A stretch of 64,000 nucleotides of DNA from Saccharibacillus alkalitolerans (GTDB lineage Bacteria; Bacillota; Bacilli; Paenibacillales; Paenibacillaceae): assembly GCF_011090185.1 (NCBI RefSeq), contig NZ_JAAFGS010000010.1, positions 99,651-163,650 of the forward strand. The letters are read 5' to 3'. Within the stretch, counting starts at the first letter, position 1, and each line of letters starts with the position of its first letter. This document shows positions 26,025 through 35,031 of this stretch, piece by piece. The position numbers and the translations under genes were made by a program. The notes beneath the pieces are model-generated. The model did not search any database. It was not told where the DNA came from and was given only the letters and a program-made list of their open reading frames with translations.

Positions 26025-27731
26025 TCAATCGATCCATGACGAATTGATGAAGTTCAATATCGGCTCAGGATCGTCGAGTCCGTGAGGATGATGGCCGCAA
26101 TCGGGTTTGACGATGCTGTCGATCCGGCCTCCGGCTTCGAGATAGCGCTGCCGCAGCCGGCTGCCGTTTTCTTCAAACGGCACGGCATCGTCCGCCGCTC
26201 CGGCTATCAGCAGAATCGGAATGCCGGCTTTTGCCGGAATCTCCAGCCGTTCGAGCAGTCCTTCCGTCACCCGCTCCGATTCCTGGCGCTCCCGTTCGCC
26301 GAACGCGAACGTGCGGGTGCCCGTACCCGCTTCGGGGCCGCCGACCCGAGTCCCGTAAACGTCCAGGCAGTCCATCCATTCCTCCGGCGAGCCGTGTCCT
26401 CTGCCGAACCCTCCAGGCCAGCTCGCAATATCCACGACGGGCGCGTCCAGATAAAGCGCGCGCACATGCTCTGGATACATCCCCGCATATCGGACGGCGT
26501 ACAAGCCGCCTCGGCTGAAGCCCAGCAGCACCGGTTTGGGGTCAAGCCCGAACCGTTCTGCCGTATCGGCGCGAAAACGCTCCATCGATTCGGCCGCGAA
26601 CGACGATCCGTACAGATCGCTCAGCTTCATATAAGCGACATGCCACCCTCGGCGAACCAATTCCAGATCCGCATTCGCGAAAGCGCCGAAAAATTCGGTT
26701 CTCCAAATCCAGGGACGTCCCGCTGCCGCCCGCTCCGGCTCGACGACCAGACAGGATCTGCCCTGCAGGACATAATCCCTGCGGACGAAGCCGTTCCAAT
26801 CCGATCTCCGTTCGTCGAACGTTCCTCCTTCGCGACGGGCCGCCTCGCGGATAGCCGGCAGCCGCTCTTCGGCCTGCGCCAGCGCCTCCTCGAGAGGAAG
26901 CGCCTCAAGCTTGAACGGGTTCGTGTGGCCGACATGTTCCCTCCAGGCGGCTTTGAGCAGTTCGCGCCGTTCCGTGACCCGCCGAAGAAATTCCCCGTTC
27001 GCATGCAGCCACTCCGGCATCTTTTCCCATTCCAGACGAAACACTTTCCGCAGGATCGTGTGCGCGATCACGGCATGGCCGGCCGCTTCCGGATGCACGC
27101 CGTCCCCGCAGCGAAAGCCCGGATTCCGCTTTCTTTCGCCTTCGATAAAATCCAGGAGCGGCCGACGGATATCGACCGTCTTGATTCCGCGCCCGCGTCC
27201 GTACAGCAGCAGCCATTCCGCATAATGCCTCAATACCTCGTCGTAGCGCTCATACGGCTCCTCGAACGAATAATCCGGCGCGCCGTCCGGCTGCAGGCGG
27301 CCGTTTGCCGAAACGGCGTCGAACGGCGGAGGCGTCAGCAGGATCGGCAGCGCGCCCGCCGCTTCGATCGCGCCGACCGCCCGGTCGATGCCGCTTCGAT
27401 ACGCTTCAAAGTGCTCGGCCGAGAGCGGCCGATAAACGCCGTCGTTCATCCCGTAACAGAGGAACGCCCAATCGGGCCGGCTTTCCGACAATGCGCGGTC
27501 CAGCCGCTCGTGCAGGCAGGGCCGCGGAAACGGATGGGATTTCTCCTGCGTCCCCGCGGCCGTCTCGCTGCTGACGCCGAGTCCGATCCATTCGATTTCG
27601 CATTCCGGCAAATATTTCAAAAAAAACGCCTCCAGATCGCGGATATACGTTCCGTTTTCCGTAATGCTGTCTCCCAGAAACAAGATTCGTTTTCGCTCGG
27701 GTATCGCTTCGATTTCTCGCCAACCGTTCAT
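26025..27731 (-). CDS. SGNH (GDSL) hydrolase fused to an alpha/beta hydrolase
   Basis: A 568-residue cytosolic two-enzyme chain. Residues ~15-215 are an SGNH esterase: block I LFLGDSITENG with the nucleophile Ser, block III CYGMNDG and block V DGVHPEAAGH with the Asp/His pair. After a helical linker (~220-300), the second half is an alpha/beta hydrolase with nucleophile elbow GFSRGG (~400), acid in IAGAADDAVPF (~520) and final His in DCGHHPHGLDDP (~550). Both catalytic sets look intact. This suggests successive removal of ester groups from one carbohydrate or natural product. The second ATG (27731) is preferred because GGGGA then has proper spacing. Single gene. Confidence 0.8.
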   Translation of the reverse strand: MNGWREIEAIPERKRILFLGDSITENGTYIRDLEAFFLKYLPECEIEWIGLGVSSETAAGTQEKSHPFPRPCLHERLDRALSESRPDWAFLCYGMNDGVYRPLSAEHFEAYRSGIDRAVGAIEAAGALPILLTPPPFDAVSANGRLQPDGAPDYSFEEPYERYDEVLRHYAEWLLLYGRGRGIKTVDIRRPLLDFIEGERKRNPGFRCGDGVHPEAAGHAVIAHTILRKVFRLEWEKMPEWLHANGEFLRRVTERRELLKAAWREHVGHTNPFKLEALPLEEALAQAEERLPAIREAARREGGTFDERRSDWNGFVRRDYVLQGRSCLVVEPERAAAGRPWIWRTEFFGAFANADLELVRRGWHVAYMKLSDLYGSSFAAESMERFRADTAERFGLDPKPVLLGFSRGGLYAVRYAGMYPEHVRALYLDAPVVDIASWPGGFGRGHGSPEEWMDCLDVYGTRVGGPEAGTGTRTFAFGERERQESERVTEGLLERLEIPAKAGIPILLIAGAADDAVPFEENGSRLRQRYLEAGGRIDSIVKPDCGHHPHGLDDPEPILNFINSSWID

Positions 27732-27832
27732 TTTCATTCCCCTTTTACCGAATGTGCAGCGGCGGCTTGTCCGCTTCTCTCCCTTTCAGAATACGCCTTT
27801 TGACGCCGGGATTGAACCGTTTTCGAAAAAAA

Positions 27833-27862
27833 CGTCCCCGTGCCTCTCTAGGCACGGGGACG
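27833..27862 (-). terminator. Terminator after the aldo/keto reductase gene
   Basis: Perfect 12-base stem CGTCCCCGTGCC / GGCACGGGGACG, 6-base loop, followed on the minus strand by seven T. Confidence 0.9.
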
Positions 27863-27885
27863 AACGATTTCCTATATGGCTTCCT

Positions 27886-28773
27886 TTACAGCTCGATCTC
27901 CGCCGCGCGGGCGTTCGATTCGACCTGCTCTACCGTTTTGCAGCCCGGAATGACGCAGCTGACCGCCGGATTTTTCAAGCACCAGGCCAGCGCCCATTCC
28001 GCCATGCCCATGCCTTCCGGAACTTCGCTGCGGCGGATCTCCTCGACCAGCTTCAGCTTCTCGTCGACTTCCCCTCGTTCGCGGCCTTTGCGCACGTTGT
28101 CTTCAAACACGGCGCCAGGCTTGTATTTGCCGCTCAAAAATCCGCTTGCGAGCGGAACCCGCGCCAAAACACCCAGATCTTGACGTTCGCAGGACGGAAA
28201 GACGCGCTCCTCCGGCACCCGGTCGATACGGTTATACACGACTTGAATCGCTTTGGCATTCACTTCGGCCGCTTTATCCGTTTGATACGCATTGTCGTTG
28301 CTGCCGATGGAGATGCCCAAATTTCGAATTTTCCCCGCCTGCACCTGCTTGTCCAGCATCGTCCACAGTTCGTCGTTGTCGAAAGCTTCGTCCGAACCCG
28401 AATGAAATTGATACAAATCGATATAATCGGTTTTCAGCGCGCGGAGCGACTCTTCGAGCTGCGTGCGAATCTGATCGACGCTCCAGGCGTTCTCCCAATG
28501 ATCGTGCCAGTGATGGCCGAACTTCGTGGCCAGCACCCAGTCTTCTCGACGATCGCGGGAAAGGAAGTCGCCGATAAAGCTTTCCGACATATGATGCGGT
28601 CCGTAGCATTCCGCCGTGTCGATCAGGTTGATGCCGAGCTCTTTGGCCCGATTCAGAATTTCGTCGGCGTCTTTTTGCGTATAATCTTTGCCCCAATCGC
28701 CGCCGAACTGCCAGGTACCGACGCCTACGACGGAAACGTCCAATTCGGTCTTGCCCAATCTTCTGTACTTCAT
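27886..28773 (-). CDS. Aldo/keto reductase
   Basis: A 295-residue NAD(P)H-dependent oxidoreductase of the AKR fold. It begins MKYRRLGKTELDVSVVGVGTW; the tetrad is visible as Asp in LIDTAECYG (~50), Tyr in the same block (~55), Lys in LATKFGHH (~84) and His in LYQFHSG (~120). The C-terminal VIPGCKTVEQVESN block binds the cofactor phosphate. ATG at 28773 has GAAGGAG upstream; a frame extension to 28836 has no support. Substrate unknown; single gene between two terminators. Confidence 0.9.
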   Translation of the reverse strand: MKYRRLGKTELDVSVVGVGTWQFGGDWGKDYTQKDADEILNRAKELGINLIDTAECYGPHHMSESFIGDFLSRDRREDWVLATKFGHHWHDHWENAWSVDQIRTQLEESLRALKTDYIDLYQFHSGSDEAFDNDELWTMLDKQVQAGKIRNLGISIGSNDNAYQTDKAAEVNAKAIQVVYNRIDRVPEERVFPSCERQDLGVLARVPLASGFLSGKYKPGAVFEDNVRKGRERGEVDEKLKLVEEIRRSEVPEGMGMAEWALAWCLKNPAVSCVIPGCKTVEQVESNARAAEIEL

Positions 28774-28897
28774 TCCGCTCACTCCTTCGTGATGCGGGCG
28801 GGACTCTATGCCCCCCACCCGACCGGTCTTGATCAAGCTGCCCGGATAGCGCTTCCATGATAGGCCATTGCGGCGACTTTTGCAATCCCCGCTGTCC

Positions 28898-28954
28898 GCA
28901 AGACCGCGAAAGGCCCCCTGCTCTGCGGGAGCAGGAGGCCTTTCGCGGTCTTGC
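28898..28954. terminator. Very long-stem bidirectional hairpin
   Basis: GCAAGACCGCGAAAGGCC and an inner CCTGCTC pair with their complements downstream, giving a stem of about 25 base pairs with one mismatch and a 4-base loop. It lies between the permease gene end (28992) and the aldo/keto reductase start. It lacks a strong T run, but its position past the permease stop fits a terminator. Confidence 0.6.
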
Positions 28955-28991
28955 CTTACGTTCCATGTATCGACACAGCCGGCCGACAGGT

Positions 28992-30023
28992 CTAAACTTT
29001 GGCTCTGGAGAGCAGATACAGGAAGTACGGCGCTCCGATCACGGCGACCACGACTCCTGTCGGGATGTCGGTCGGCTGCAAAATCCAGCGTCCGAGCGTA
29101 TCGGCGACCAGCACGAGCAGCGCGCCGGCCAGCGCGGAAACCGGCAGCAGAATCTGATGTTTGGGACCGACGAGCCGGCGGCCCAGATGCGGACCGATCA
29201 AGCCGACGAAGCCGATCCCGCCGCTGACCGCGACGCAGGCTCCGGCCAGTCCTACCGCCGCGGCCAGCAGCAGCCGCCGCTCCCGCTCGATGGCCGTCCC
29301 GAGTCCCGTCGCCGTCTGGTCGCCCATATTCAGCACGTTCATAACTTTGGCTTTATAGAAAATGAACGGCAGGAACACGATCAGCCACGGCAGCAGCGCC
29401 ACGACGAACTTCCAACTGGTCCCCCAAATCCGGCCGGCCAGCCACGAGGCGACGAACTGATACTCTTCCGGGTTCAGACGAAGCGTCAGCACGATCATGG
29501 CCGCGCTGATTCCTGCCGCCACTCCGATGCCGACAAGCAGCATGCGGGTCGGTACCAATCCCTCTCCTCTTTTGTACGACAGCACATAAATCAGCACCGC
29601 CGTCAATCCCGAGCCGATGAGAGCCAGCAGCGGAAGCAGGAATACCGAGCCGCTGACCGTAGAGGAATAAAACGAAACGTACAGCATGACCATAAGCCCC
29701 GCGCCGGCGTTGACGCCCAGAATGCCCGGATCGGCCAGCGGATTGCGCGACAGTCCCTGCATGACGCAGCCCGATACCGCAAGACCCGCGCCGATAAGGA
29801 TCGAAATGACGATGCGCGGCAGCCGGAACTCGAACAGAATCAAATGCTGCTGCGCCGTTCCTCCGCCGAACAGCGTCCGAACGACCTCCAGCGGTCCGAG
29901 ACGGATAAAGCCGATGTTCATGCTGACGATAAACGCGGCAACGATAAGCGCCGCGAAAATGCCGATAACCAGGAGCCCGCGGCTGCGCTTGCGGCGCTCC
30001 GCCTGGTGGATCATCGATTCCAT
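28992..30023 (-). CDS. FecCD-type ferric siderophore permease, second subunit
   Basis: A 343-residue membrane protein with about nine helices. The FecCD signature is clear: FRLPRIVISILIGAGLAVSGCVMQGLSRNPLADPGILGVNAGAG (~65-108) and GGIGFVGLIGPHLGRRLVG (~265), the cytoplasmic loop that docks the ATPase. Its ATG overlaps the stop of the first permease (TAATG), so the two are cotranslated as a heterodimer. No ATPase or binding protein follows; the nearest binding protein is the Fur-boxed one at 1950-2921. Confidence 0.92.
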   Translation of the reverse strand: MESMIHQAERRKRSRGLLVIGIFAALIVAAFIVSMNIGFIRLGPLEVVRTLFGGGTAQQHLILFEFRLPRIVISILIGAGLAVSGCVMQGLSRNPLADPGILGVNAGAGLMVMLYVSFYSSTVSGSVFLLPLLALIGSGLTAVLIYVLSYKRGEGLVPTRMLLVGIGVAAGISAAMIVLTLRLNPEEYQFVASWLAGRIWGTSWKFVVALLPWLIVFLPFIFYKAKVMNVLNMGDQTATGLGTAIERERRLLLAAAVGLAGACVAVSGGIGFVGLIGPHLGRRLVGPKHQILLPVSALAGALLVLVADTLGRWILQPTDIPTGVVVAVIGAPYFLYLLSRAKV

Positions 30024-31078
30024 TATAGGCTCCTCCTTTCTTTGACCGCCAGATAGAGGAAGAACGGCACCCCGATCAGGGCGACGAGCGCTCCGATCGG
30101 CGTCTCCTGCGGCGGGTTGATCATGCGCGCGGCCAAATCCGCGAGCACGATCAACAGGCTGCCGAGCACGGCCGAGCAGGGAATGATCCAGCGGTAATCG
30201 ACGCCGACCAGTTTTCGCGTCAAATGCGGAATGATCAAGCCGACAAATCCGACCGATCCGACGACCGACACGGCCGCTCCCGCCAGCACGAGCACGATCA
30301 GCACGCCGAACAGGCGAATCAGCCCTGTTCGCTGGCCGAGCCCCGTCGCGATCTCGTCACCCAGGCTGAGCAGCGTGATCGAGCGCGACAGCGCAAAAGA
30401 AGCAAGCAGCGCGATCAGGACCGCCGGCAGAATGATTTCGATCTGCAGCCATTGGGTACCCGCTACGCCGCCGGCATACCAAAAAGCAAGATCCTGACCG
30501 ATTTTGAAGTAAAGCGCGACTCCTTCGCTGAGCGCGGTAAAGAGCGCGCTGACCGCGGCGCCCGCCAGCACGAGACGAATCGGCGTCAATCCGCCTTTCG
30601 AACGCGAACCGATTCCGTATACGATGCCGACGCCGGCTCCGGCGCCGAGGAACGAATACAGCATCAGGCCGAGGAAAGACATCCCCGGAAAAAAAGCGAA
30701 GCAGAGCGCCAGCGCAAAGCTGGCTCCGGCATTGAGCCCGAGCAGCCCCGTATCCGCGAGCGGATTGCGGGTCATGCCCTGCATGATCGCGCCCGCCACC
30801 GCGAAAGCCGCGCCTACAATCGCCGCCCCGATCACGCGGGGCATCCGAAGTTCGCGAATGATCTGATGCTCCGTCAAGTCCGGGTTGAAATGGAAAATCG
30901 CGGTCCACACGTCCGGCAGCGCGATATCCTTCGCCCCGATGGCAATGGCGGCCGCCATGCCGAACACAAGCGCGATAAGGCCTCCTACCAGAATAAGCGA
31001 AGCCGCCCACGGCCGCGAACGGACTTTCACCTGGCGCACGGCTTGGTTCGGATCTTTAGGCAAAGCGGACGATTTCAT
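30023..31078 (-). CDS. FecCD-type ferric siderophore permease, first subunit
   Basis: A 351-residue FecCD/FhuB-like permease with signature RELRMPRVIGAAIVGAAFAVAGAIMQGMTRNPLADTGLLGLNAGAS and the ATPase-docking GSVGFVGLIIPHLTRKLVG. A cytoplasmic N-terminal tail (MKSSALPKDPNQAVRQVKV) precedes the first helix. The ATG at 31078 is chosen over a TTG at 31102 since it has a GAGGGGGA site, though spacing is slightly long. A promoter with a near-consensus Fur box lies 230-270 bases upstream, so the pair is expected to be iron-regulated. Confidence 0.9.
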   Translation of the reverse strand: MKSSALPKDPNQAVRQVKVRSRPWAASLILVGGLIALVFGMAAAIAIGAKDIALPDVWTAIFHFNPDLTEHQIIRELRMPRVIGAAIVGAAFAVAGAIMQGMTRNPLADTGLLGLNAGASFALALCFAFFPGMSFLGLMLYSFLGAGAGVGIVYGIGSRSKGGLTPIRLVLAGAAVSALFTALSEGVALYFKIGQDLAFWYAGGVAGTQWLQIEIILPAVLIALLASFALSRSITLLSLGDEIATGLGQRTGLIRLFGVLIVLVLAGAAVSVVGSVGFVGLIIPHLTRKLVGVDYRWIIPCSAVLGSLLIVLADLAARMINPPQETPIGALVALIGVPFFLYLAVKERRSL

Positions 31079-31304
31079 CTCGTTTCGTCCCCCTCGCGTC
31101 AATTTGCAGTTGTTTCACGACATCACCCTTTTCCGAATGAACATCAGACTTCGCGCGTCTTCTGTCTTCTCTGATTCGAACCTGCGTACGGACAGCAGAC
31201 GGCATGAACATTCTCTTTCTCATCTTCAGCCGAACTTATGTATGCAATCGGCCCGACTCCGCTTACGCTTCCGCACGCCTTCGGACCGTTCTTACCGCTT
31301 TAAT

Positions 31305-31319
31305 TGAGATTCATTATCA
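31305..31319. promoter_or_regulatory. Fur box of the permease operon
   Basis: TGAGATTCATTATCA matches the 7-1-7 Fur consensus at 12 of 14 arm positions, the right arm exactly. It overlaps the expected transcription start of the promoter at 31325-31353. Confidence 0.8.
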
Positions 31320-31324
31320 TTTCA

Positions 31325-31353
31325 AGTATAACAGGCCTATTTTCGTTCGTCTA
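31325..31353 (-). promoter_or_regulatory. Promoter of the FecCD permease operon
   Basis: Minus strand -35 TAGACG (31348-31353), 17-base spacer, -10 TATACT (31325-31330), directly followed by the Fur box. Confidence 0.6.
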
Positions 31354-31551
31354 CGAAAAAGAAGCGGGATCTCTTTCCGCGCGTTTTTGTTCCTCTTTTG
31401 CTCGATGTCCCGAAGCCGCTTTTTCGAAGTTCCTTCATATTAGTTACAATTTATTCATATTGTCTGCAATATGATTGGAGGCTCCGGGCCACGGGTAATG
31501 TAAGGTATTGAAAAAGGAATTTGATTCAGCACTGTTAAGGGGGCCTGCATC

Positions 31552-31743
31552 ATGGCGGTTCAAGAAATCAAAAAGGCCGTATCCAAAGAAGAAGTCCTTC
31601 GTCTGCACTTGGTCAGCGGCGAATTTTACACCGGTCCCTGTTCTCCCCACGTGAACGATGCCCGTTTTTTTACCATCAATACGTCGGAATGTCCGGTGAC
31701 TTTGCCTTATTGGGCGGTTAAACGCTTCGAGCGCATCCATTGA
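31552..31743 (+). CDS. 63-residue protein with an Sm-like pattern
   Basis: A small soluble protein with a good ribosome site (AAGGGGG, 8 bases before ATG). After a helical start (MAVQEIKKAVSKEEV) come strands LRLHLVSGEFYTG, ARFFTINTS and PVTLPYWAVKRFERI. This order (short helix, strand with conserved Gly, strands, final strand) looks like the LSm/Hfq-type barrel, but residues of the Hfq RNA-binding face are not clear. Family not recognised; the Sm comparison is inference. It lies alone upstream of the chemoreceptor gene. Confidence 0.7.
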   Translation: MAVQEIKKAVSKEEVLRLHLVSGEFYTGPCSPHVNDARFFTINTSECPVTLPYWAVKRFERIH

Positions 31744-32087
31744 ATCGTGTCCGGAACGTTGTTTTTTCAAAAGAACACCGGACGCGCCTCTTTCTTGGCG
31801 CCCGCCGCCGGCCGAACCCGTGCAAGCAAAAAAATATTTTTCCCAGGCTTCGTCGACGCGCCGAGCGCGGACGGAGCCTTTTTGCGTTTAAGTGAAGGCT
31901 CCGGCAGGTTCGGCAGGTGACGAAGCGGCAAATTTTTATGTTATTTTGTAAAAAAGGCGTTAAATCCCCGTGCTTTTGCAGAGTCGAATGGATTATTTTC
32001 GAATCGTTCTGCCGATATATATACCGAGGCAGAAGCAATTATGGAACTTCGATCCGTTAAAGCCGAACTTTTACAAGGGGGATTTTT
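31744..32087 (+). other. Leader region of the chemoreceptor gene
   Basis: 344 bases without a supportable gene. A GC-rich segment (31780-31910) has several complementary stretches around GGAGCCTTTTTGCG that may end the small upstream gene, but I could not draw a convincing terminator. A sigma-D -10 element lies at 32011. I looked for a c-di-GMP riboswitch and did not find its conserved core. Confidence 0.5.
32011..32018 (+). promoter_or_regulatory. Sigma-D (motility) -10 element for the chemoreceptor
   Basis: GCCGATAT is an exact match to the B. subtilis sigma-D -10. The -35 position 15 bases upstream reads ATTA, a poor match to TAAA. It lies 70 bases before the chemoreceptor start, the normal location for flagellar-regulon control. 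Confidence 0.6.
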
Positions 32088-34211
32088 ATGCTGAGTAAAC
32101 TGCTTTATCCATTCACATTCGTGTTATCAAGATTAAAATACGCTCAAAAATTCATATTGATCAGCGTCTTGTTCGCAGCGCCGCTGGCGCTGCTGTTCAG
32201 CTTATGGATCGCCGGGACCCAGGAAGAGATTTCTTCTTCCCTCCTGGAAAAAAAGGGCCTGGCTCAGGTGGAAGCTTCCCTTCCCTTTGTCTTGTCGCTG
32301 CAGCAGCATCGCGGACAGGCCAACGCTTATTTGAACGGCGGCGGAGCGGACAGCGAAACCAAACTGGCCGAAGCCGCCCTTCAAGCCGATAACGATGCGG
32401 CCTTGATCGATAAGGCGCTTCAAAATGCCGAACTGGCCGGCTCCGGCGCCGAATGGAAAGAAATTTTCGGGGAATGGAAGACTCTGCAGCAGCAGACTTC
32501 TTCGCTTTCCGCCGAAGACAGCTTTTCGCGCCACAGCGAACTGATCGGCCGCATGCTCGACTTTGTGATCAAAAGCGCCGACGAATCGGGTCTGTCGCTC
32601 GATACGGAGATCGATTCTTTCTACCTTATGGACATGGTCGTCAAGCGTCTGCCTTCCTTGATCGAAGAAACGGCCCAGATTCGGGGTACAGGTAACGGCA
32701 TGCTGACGAAACGTCAGGCCAAGCCGGAGGCTCTGACGGACGTCGCGGTCAAGAAAGCCCAAGCGGAAAACAATCTGAAAGAATTGAACAAGGCACTTGC
32801 GCGGCTCGGCGAACTGAATCCGGAAGCCGGAGCGAAGATCGAAGCGTCGGGCAACCAATCGGCGGACTCGATCGAAACCTTCCTGACGCTTGTGCAGCAG
32901 CGCCTGTTCGACGATAAAAGTCTGTCGTCGGAACCGGCGGAATTTTTTGCGGCCGGCACCTCGACGATCGAAGTCTCGTATTCGTTCTTCGGCGAAGCTT
33001 CGTCGACGCTCGCGCTCCTGCTGGATCAGCGGATCGACCGCCTCGAAACGCAGCGCAACCTGATCGTCTCGACAATCGCGGTCGCACTCCTGCTTGTCCT
33101 GCTCTTCTACGCGGCCTTCTACCGAAGCGTCCACTCCGCCGTCAGCCTGCTGAGCGAGCGCTCCGCGGCAATGGCCGAAGGCGATTTGTCGCGTACGATC
33201 GCGCTGGAGACGCGGGACGAACTGGGGCAGGTGGGCGATTCGTTCAACCGCATGATCGCGGCGCTGAACAAGACGCTGCTCGGCGCGCAGGGAGCTTCGG
33301 AACGTTCGGCAGAGTCCTCTCAGCAGCTCAGCTCGGTGTCTACCGAATCCTCGCTCGCCATGCGGCAGGTCGCCGAAGCCGTTCAGTCCGTAGCCGAAGG
33401 GTCGGAGATGCAGCGGCGCATGACCGAAGATACGGCGCTGGCGATGAACGAGATGGCTATCGGCATTTCCCGGATCGCCGAATCTTCGGCTTCGGTCGCC
33501 GAATCGGCCGCCGAGACGGCGCAGCGCGCCGATGCCGGCGACCGGGAATTGTCGGCGGCGGTCGAGCAGATGCGCAGCATCCGCGAATCGGTCAGCCTCT
33601 CGACCGGCAGCGTATCCCGGCTCGACGAGCATTCCCGGCAGATCGACGACATTGTCGCTTCGATCAAGGCCATCGCCCGGCAGACGCAGCTGCTGTCGCT
33701 CAACGCCAACATCGAAGCGGCGCGAGCCGGCGAACACGGCCGCGGCTTCGCCGTCGTCGCTTCCGAGGTCGGCAAGCTGGCCGAGCAGACGCAATCTTCC
33801 GTCGAAACGATCTCGCTGCGCATCGGCGATATACGCGGGCTGATCGGCGAAACGGTCGAATTGATGCAGCGGACCGATTCGGAAACGACTTACGGCATGA
33901 CCTTCATCGATCGGGCCAGCAGCGCAATCGGCGAAATCGGACAGAGCGCAAGAAGCGTCAACGATCAGATCCAGGAAATTTCGGCGGCTTCCGAGGAAAT
34001 TTCCGCAGGCGTGGAAGAAGTGACGGCTTCGGTATCGGAGGTTGCCCGCGTCGCCCAGCACTCTTCCGAAGAATCGCAAAATATGGCCGCCGCCGCTCAG
34101 CAGCAGCTGGCCGCTCTCGAAGAGATCGGCAGCGCGGCAGGCGCACTCAGCGACATGGCCGGCGGGCTGCAGAGCGACCTCAAATTTTTCAAGCTGTCGT
34201 CCGGACAATGA
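32088..34211 (+). CDS. Methyl-accepting chemotaxis protein
   Basis: A 707-residue transmembrane chemoreceptor. Membrane helix 1 is at ~22-43, an outside helical sensor domain of ~280 residues follows (all-helical, rich in Ala, Glu and Leu, with no PAS or Cache pattern), then helix 2 at ~328-350, a HAMP domain (~352-405, [28 protein letters not shown]) and a long coiled signalling domain. The CheA/CheW-binding tip is [30 protein letters not shown] (written here in two parts: tip at ~537-552 and following ~553-566). ATG at 32088 has AAGGGGGA upstream. The ligand is not known. Confidence 0.93.
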   Translation: MLSKLLYPFTFVLSRLKYAQKFILISVLFAAPLALLFSLWIAGTQEEISSSLLEKKGLAQVEASLPFVLSLQQHRGQANAYLNGGGADSETKLAEAALQADNDAALIDKALQNAELAGSGAEWKEIFGEWKTLQQQTSSLSAEDSFSRHSELIGRMLDFVIKSADESGLSLDTEIDSFYLMDMVVKRLPSLIEETAQIRGTGNGMLTKRQAKPEALTDVAVKKAQAENNLKELNKALARLGELNPEAGAKIEASGNQSADSIETFLTLVQQRLFDDKSLSSEPAEFFAAGTSTIEVSYSFFGEASSTLALLLDQRIDRLETQRNLIVSTIAVALLLVLLFYAAFYRSVHSAVSLLSERSAAMAEGDLSRTIALETRDELGQVGDSFNRMIAALNKTLLGAQGASERSAESSQQLSSVSTESSLAMRQVAEAVQSVAEGSEMQRRMTEDTALAMNEMAIGISRIAESSASVAESAAETAQRADAGDRELSAAVEQMRSIRESVSLSTGSVSRLDEHSRQIDDIVASIKAIARQTQLLSLNANIEAARAGEHGRGFAVVASEVGKLAEQTQSSVETISLRIGDIRGLIGETVELMQRTDSETTYGMTFIDRASSAIGEIGQSARSVNDQIQEISAASEEISAGVEEVTASVSEVARVAQHSSEESQNMAAAAQQQLAALEEIGSAAGALSDMAGGLQSDLKFFKLSSGQ

Positions 34212-34384
34212 GAAACCGATAATCGAACCCCCCGACGCCTCCGGCATCGGGGATTTCGGCTTGTCCGCCCGCATGGCTCCCTTTCCGGCCGCTCGGTATT
34301 TTGTCCGGCCTGTGCGCTTGTCTTCCCGATTCGGTTAATTTGTTATATCGGCCTCTACACTAACCAAGAAAGAAGGAACACCTC

Positions 34385-34975
34385 ATGAATTCCGACTTGC
34401 ACCGATCCGAATTCGAACTGGCCGCTTCAGCGGAATGGAGCGATACGCGCTGGGCGCGCATCCGTCCCGTTTACGAAGCCTCCTTTCCCGAACATATCCG
34501 CAAGCCCGAGCGGATCGTTCGCAGCATGCTCGGGCGCATGGATGCGTTTTTGCATGAAGGGACTCTGAACGGTCAAGTCTGCTCGATGGCGCTAACCGGA
34601 CTCAGTTCCGATCGCCGGCTGCTTATCGTGGATTATCTCGCCGTTTCGCCGTCTTTTCGGGAACGGGGAATCGGCAGGCGAACCGTGCTCGAACTGGCCG
34701 CTTGGGCCCGCGAGACGCACGGCGTTCAAGGTCTGCTGATCGAAGCGGAAGACGACGACAGCCCCGAGGGGAAGAACCGGGTAAAATTCTGGTCGGGCTG
34801 CGGCTTCGAATCGACGGATTACGTACATTCCTATATCTGGGTACCCGAGAAGTATCGCGCGATGCTGCTCGATCTCCAAGACAAAGACGCCTCCCGTCAA
34901 AATGAGCTGCCGAGAGACGGCAAGAAGTTGTTTGCCTATATCGAAGCTTTCCATAAAGCCAGCTTCGCGAGATAA
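34385..34975 (+). CDS. GNAT-family N-acetyltransferase
   Basis: A 196-residue cytosolic acetyltransferase. The acetyl-CoA pyrophosphate loop is seen as VSPSFRERGIGRRTV (~87-101, RxxGIG), preceded by the strand LLIVDYLAV and followed by a helix and the strand GLLIEAED; FWSGCGFESTDY near 140 is the usual C-terminal fold segment. ATG at 34385 has AAGAAGGA upstream. Substrate unknown; the gene ends inside its own terminator. Confidence 0.85.
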   Translation: MNSDLHRSEFELAASAEWSDTRWARIRPVYEASFPEHIRKPERIVRSMLGRMDAFLHEGTLNGQVCSMALTGLSSDRRLLIVDYLAVSPSFRERGIGRRTVLELAAWARETHGVQGLLIEAEDDDSPEGKNRVKFWSGCGFESTDYVHSYIWVPEKYRAMLLDLQDKDASRQNELPRDGKKLFAYIEAFHKASFAR

Positions 34976-35010
34976 AAAGGCTTCCGGCGCGACGCGCCGG
35001 AAGCCTTTTT
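34974..35010. terminator. Bidirectional terminator
   Basis: Perfect 17-base stem AAAAAGGCTTCCGGCGC and complement between the acetyltransferase (+) and the FIST-GGDEF gene (-). Confidence 0.92.
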
Positions 35011-35031
35011 CTTTTTTGTCGCAGACGTTCC

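Larger units (their letters stand above)
31079..31551. other. Divergent intergenic region
   Basis: 473 bases without a supportable gene. It contains the Fur box and promoter for the permease pair (31305-31353) and the upstream region of the small plus-strand gene at 31552, where a TATGAT could be a -10. The 5' leader of the permease transcript is long (~230 bases), with no riboswitch I can recognise. Confidence 0.6.

Noticed and set aside
26058..26065. ATATCGGC (reverse sigma-D -10) at the end of the hydrolase fusion gene
   Set aside because: Lies inside the coding region near the C-terminus; chance occurrence.
31744..32087. Possible c-di-GMP riboswitch upstream of the chemoreceptor
   Set aside because: The conserved GEMM core is absent; only generic GC-rich hairpins are seen.
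32202..34274. 690-residue minus-strand frame
   Set aside because: Antisense to the chemoreceptor, which has clear HAMP and signalling motifs.
34342..34349. ATATCGGC (reverse sigma-D -10) near the acetyltransferase gene
   Set aside because: Faces away from the acetyltransferase, no -35-like element and no minus-strand gene to serve.
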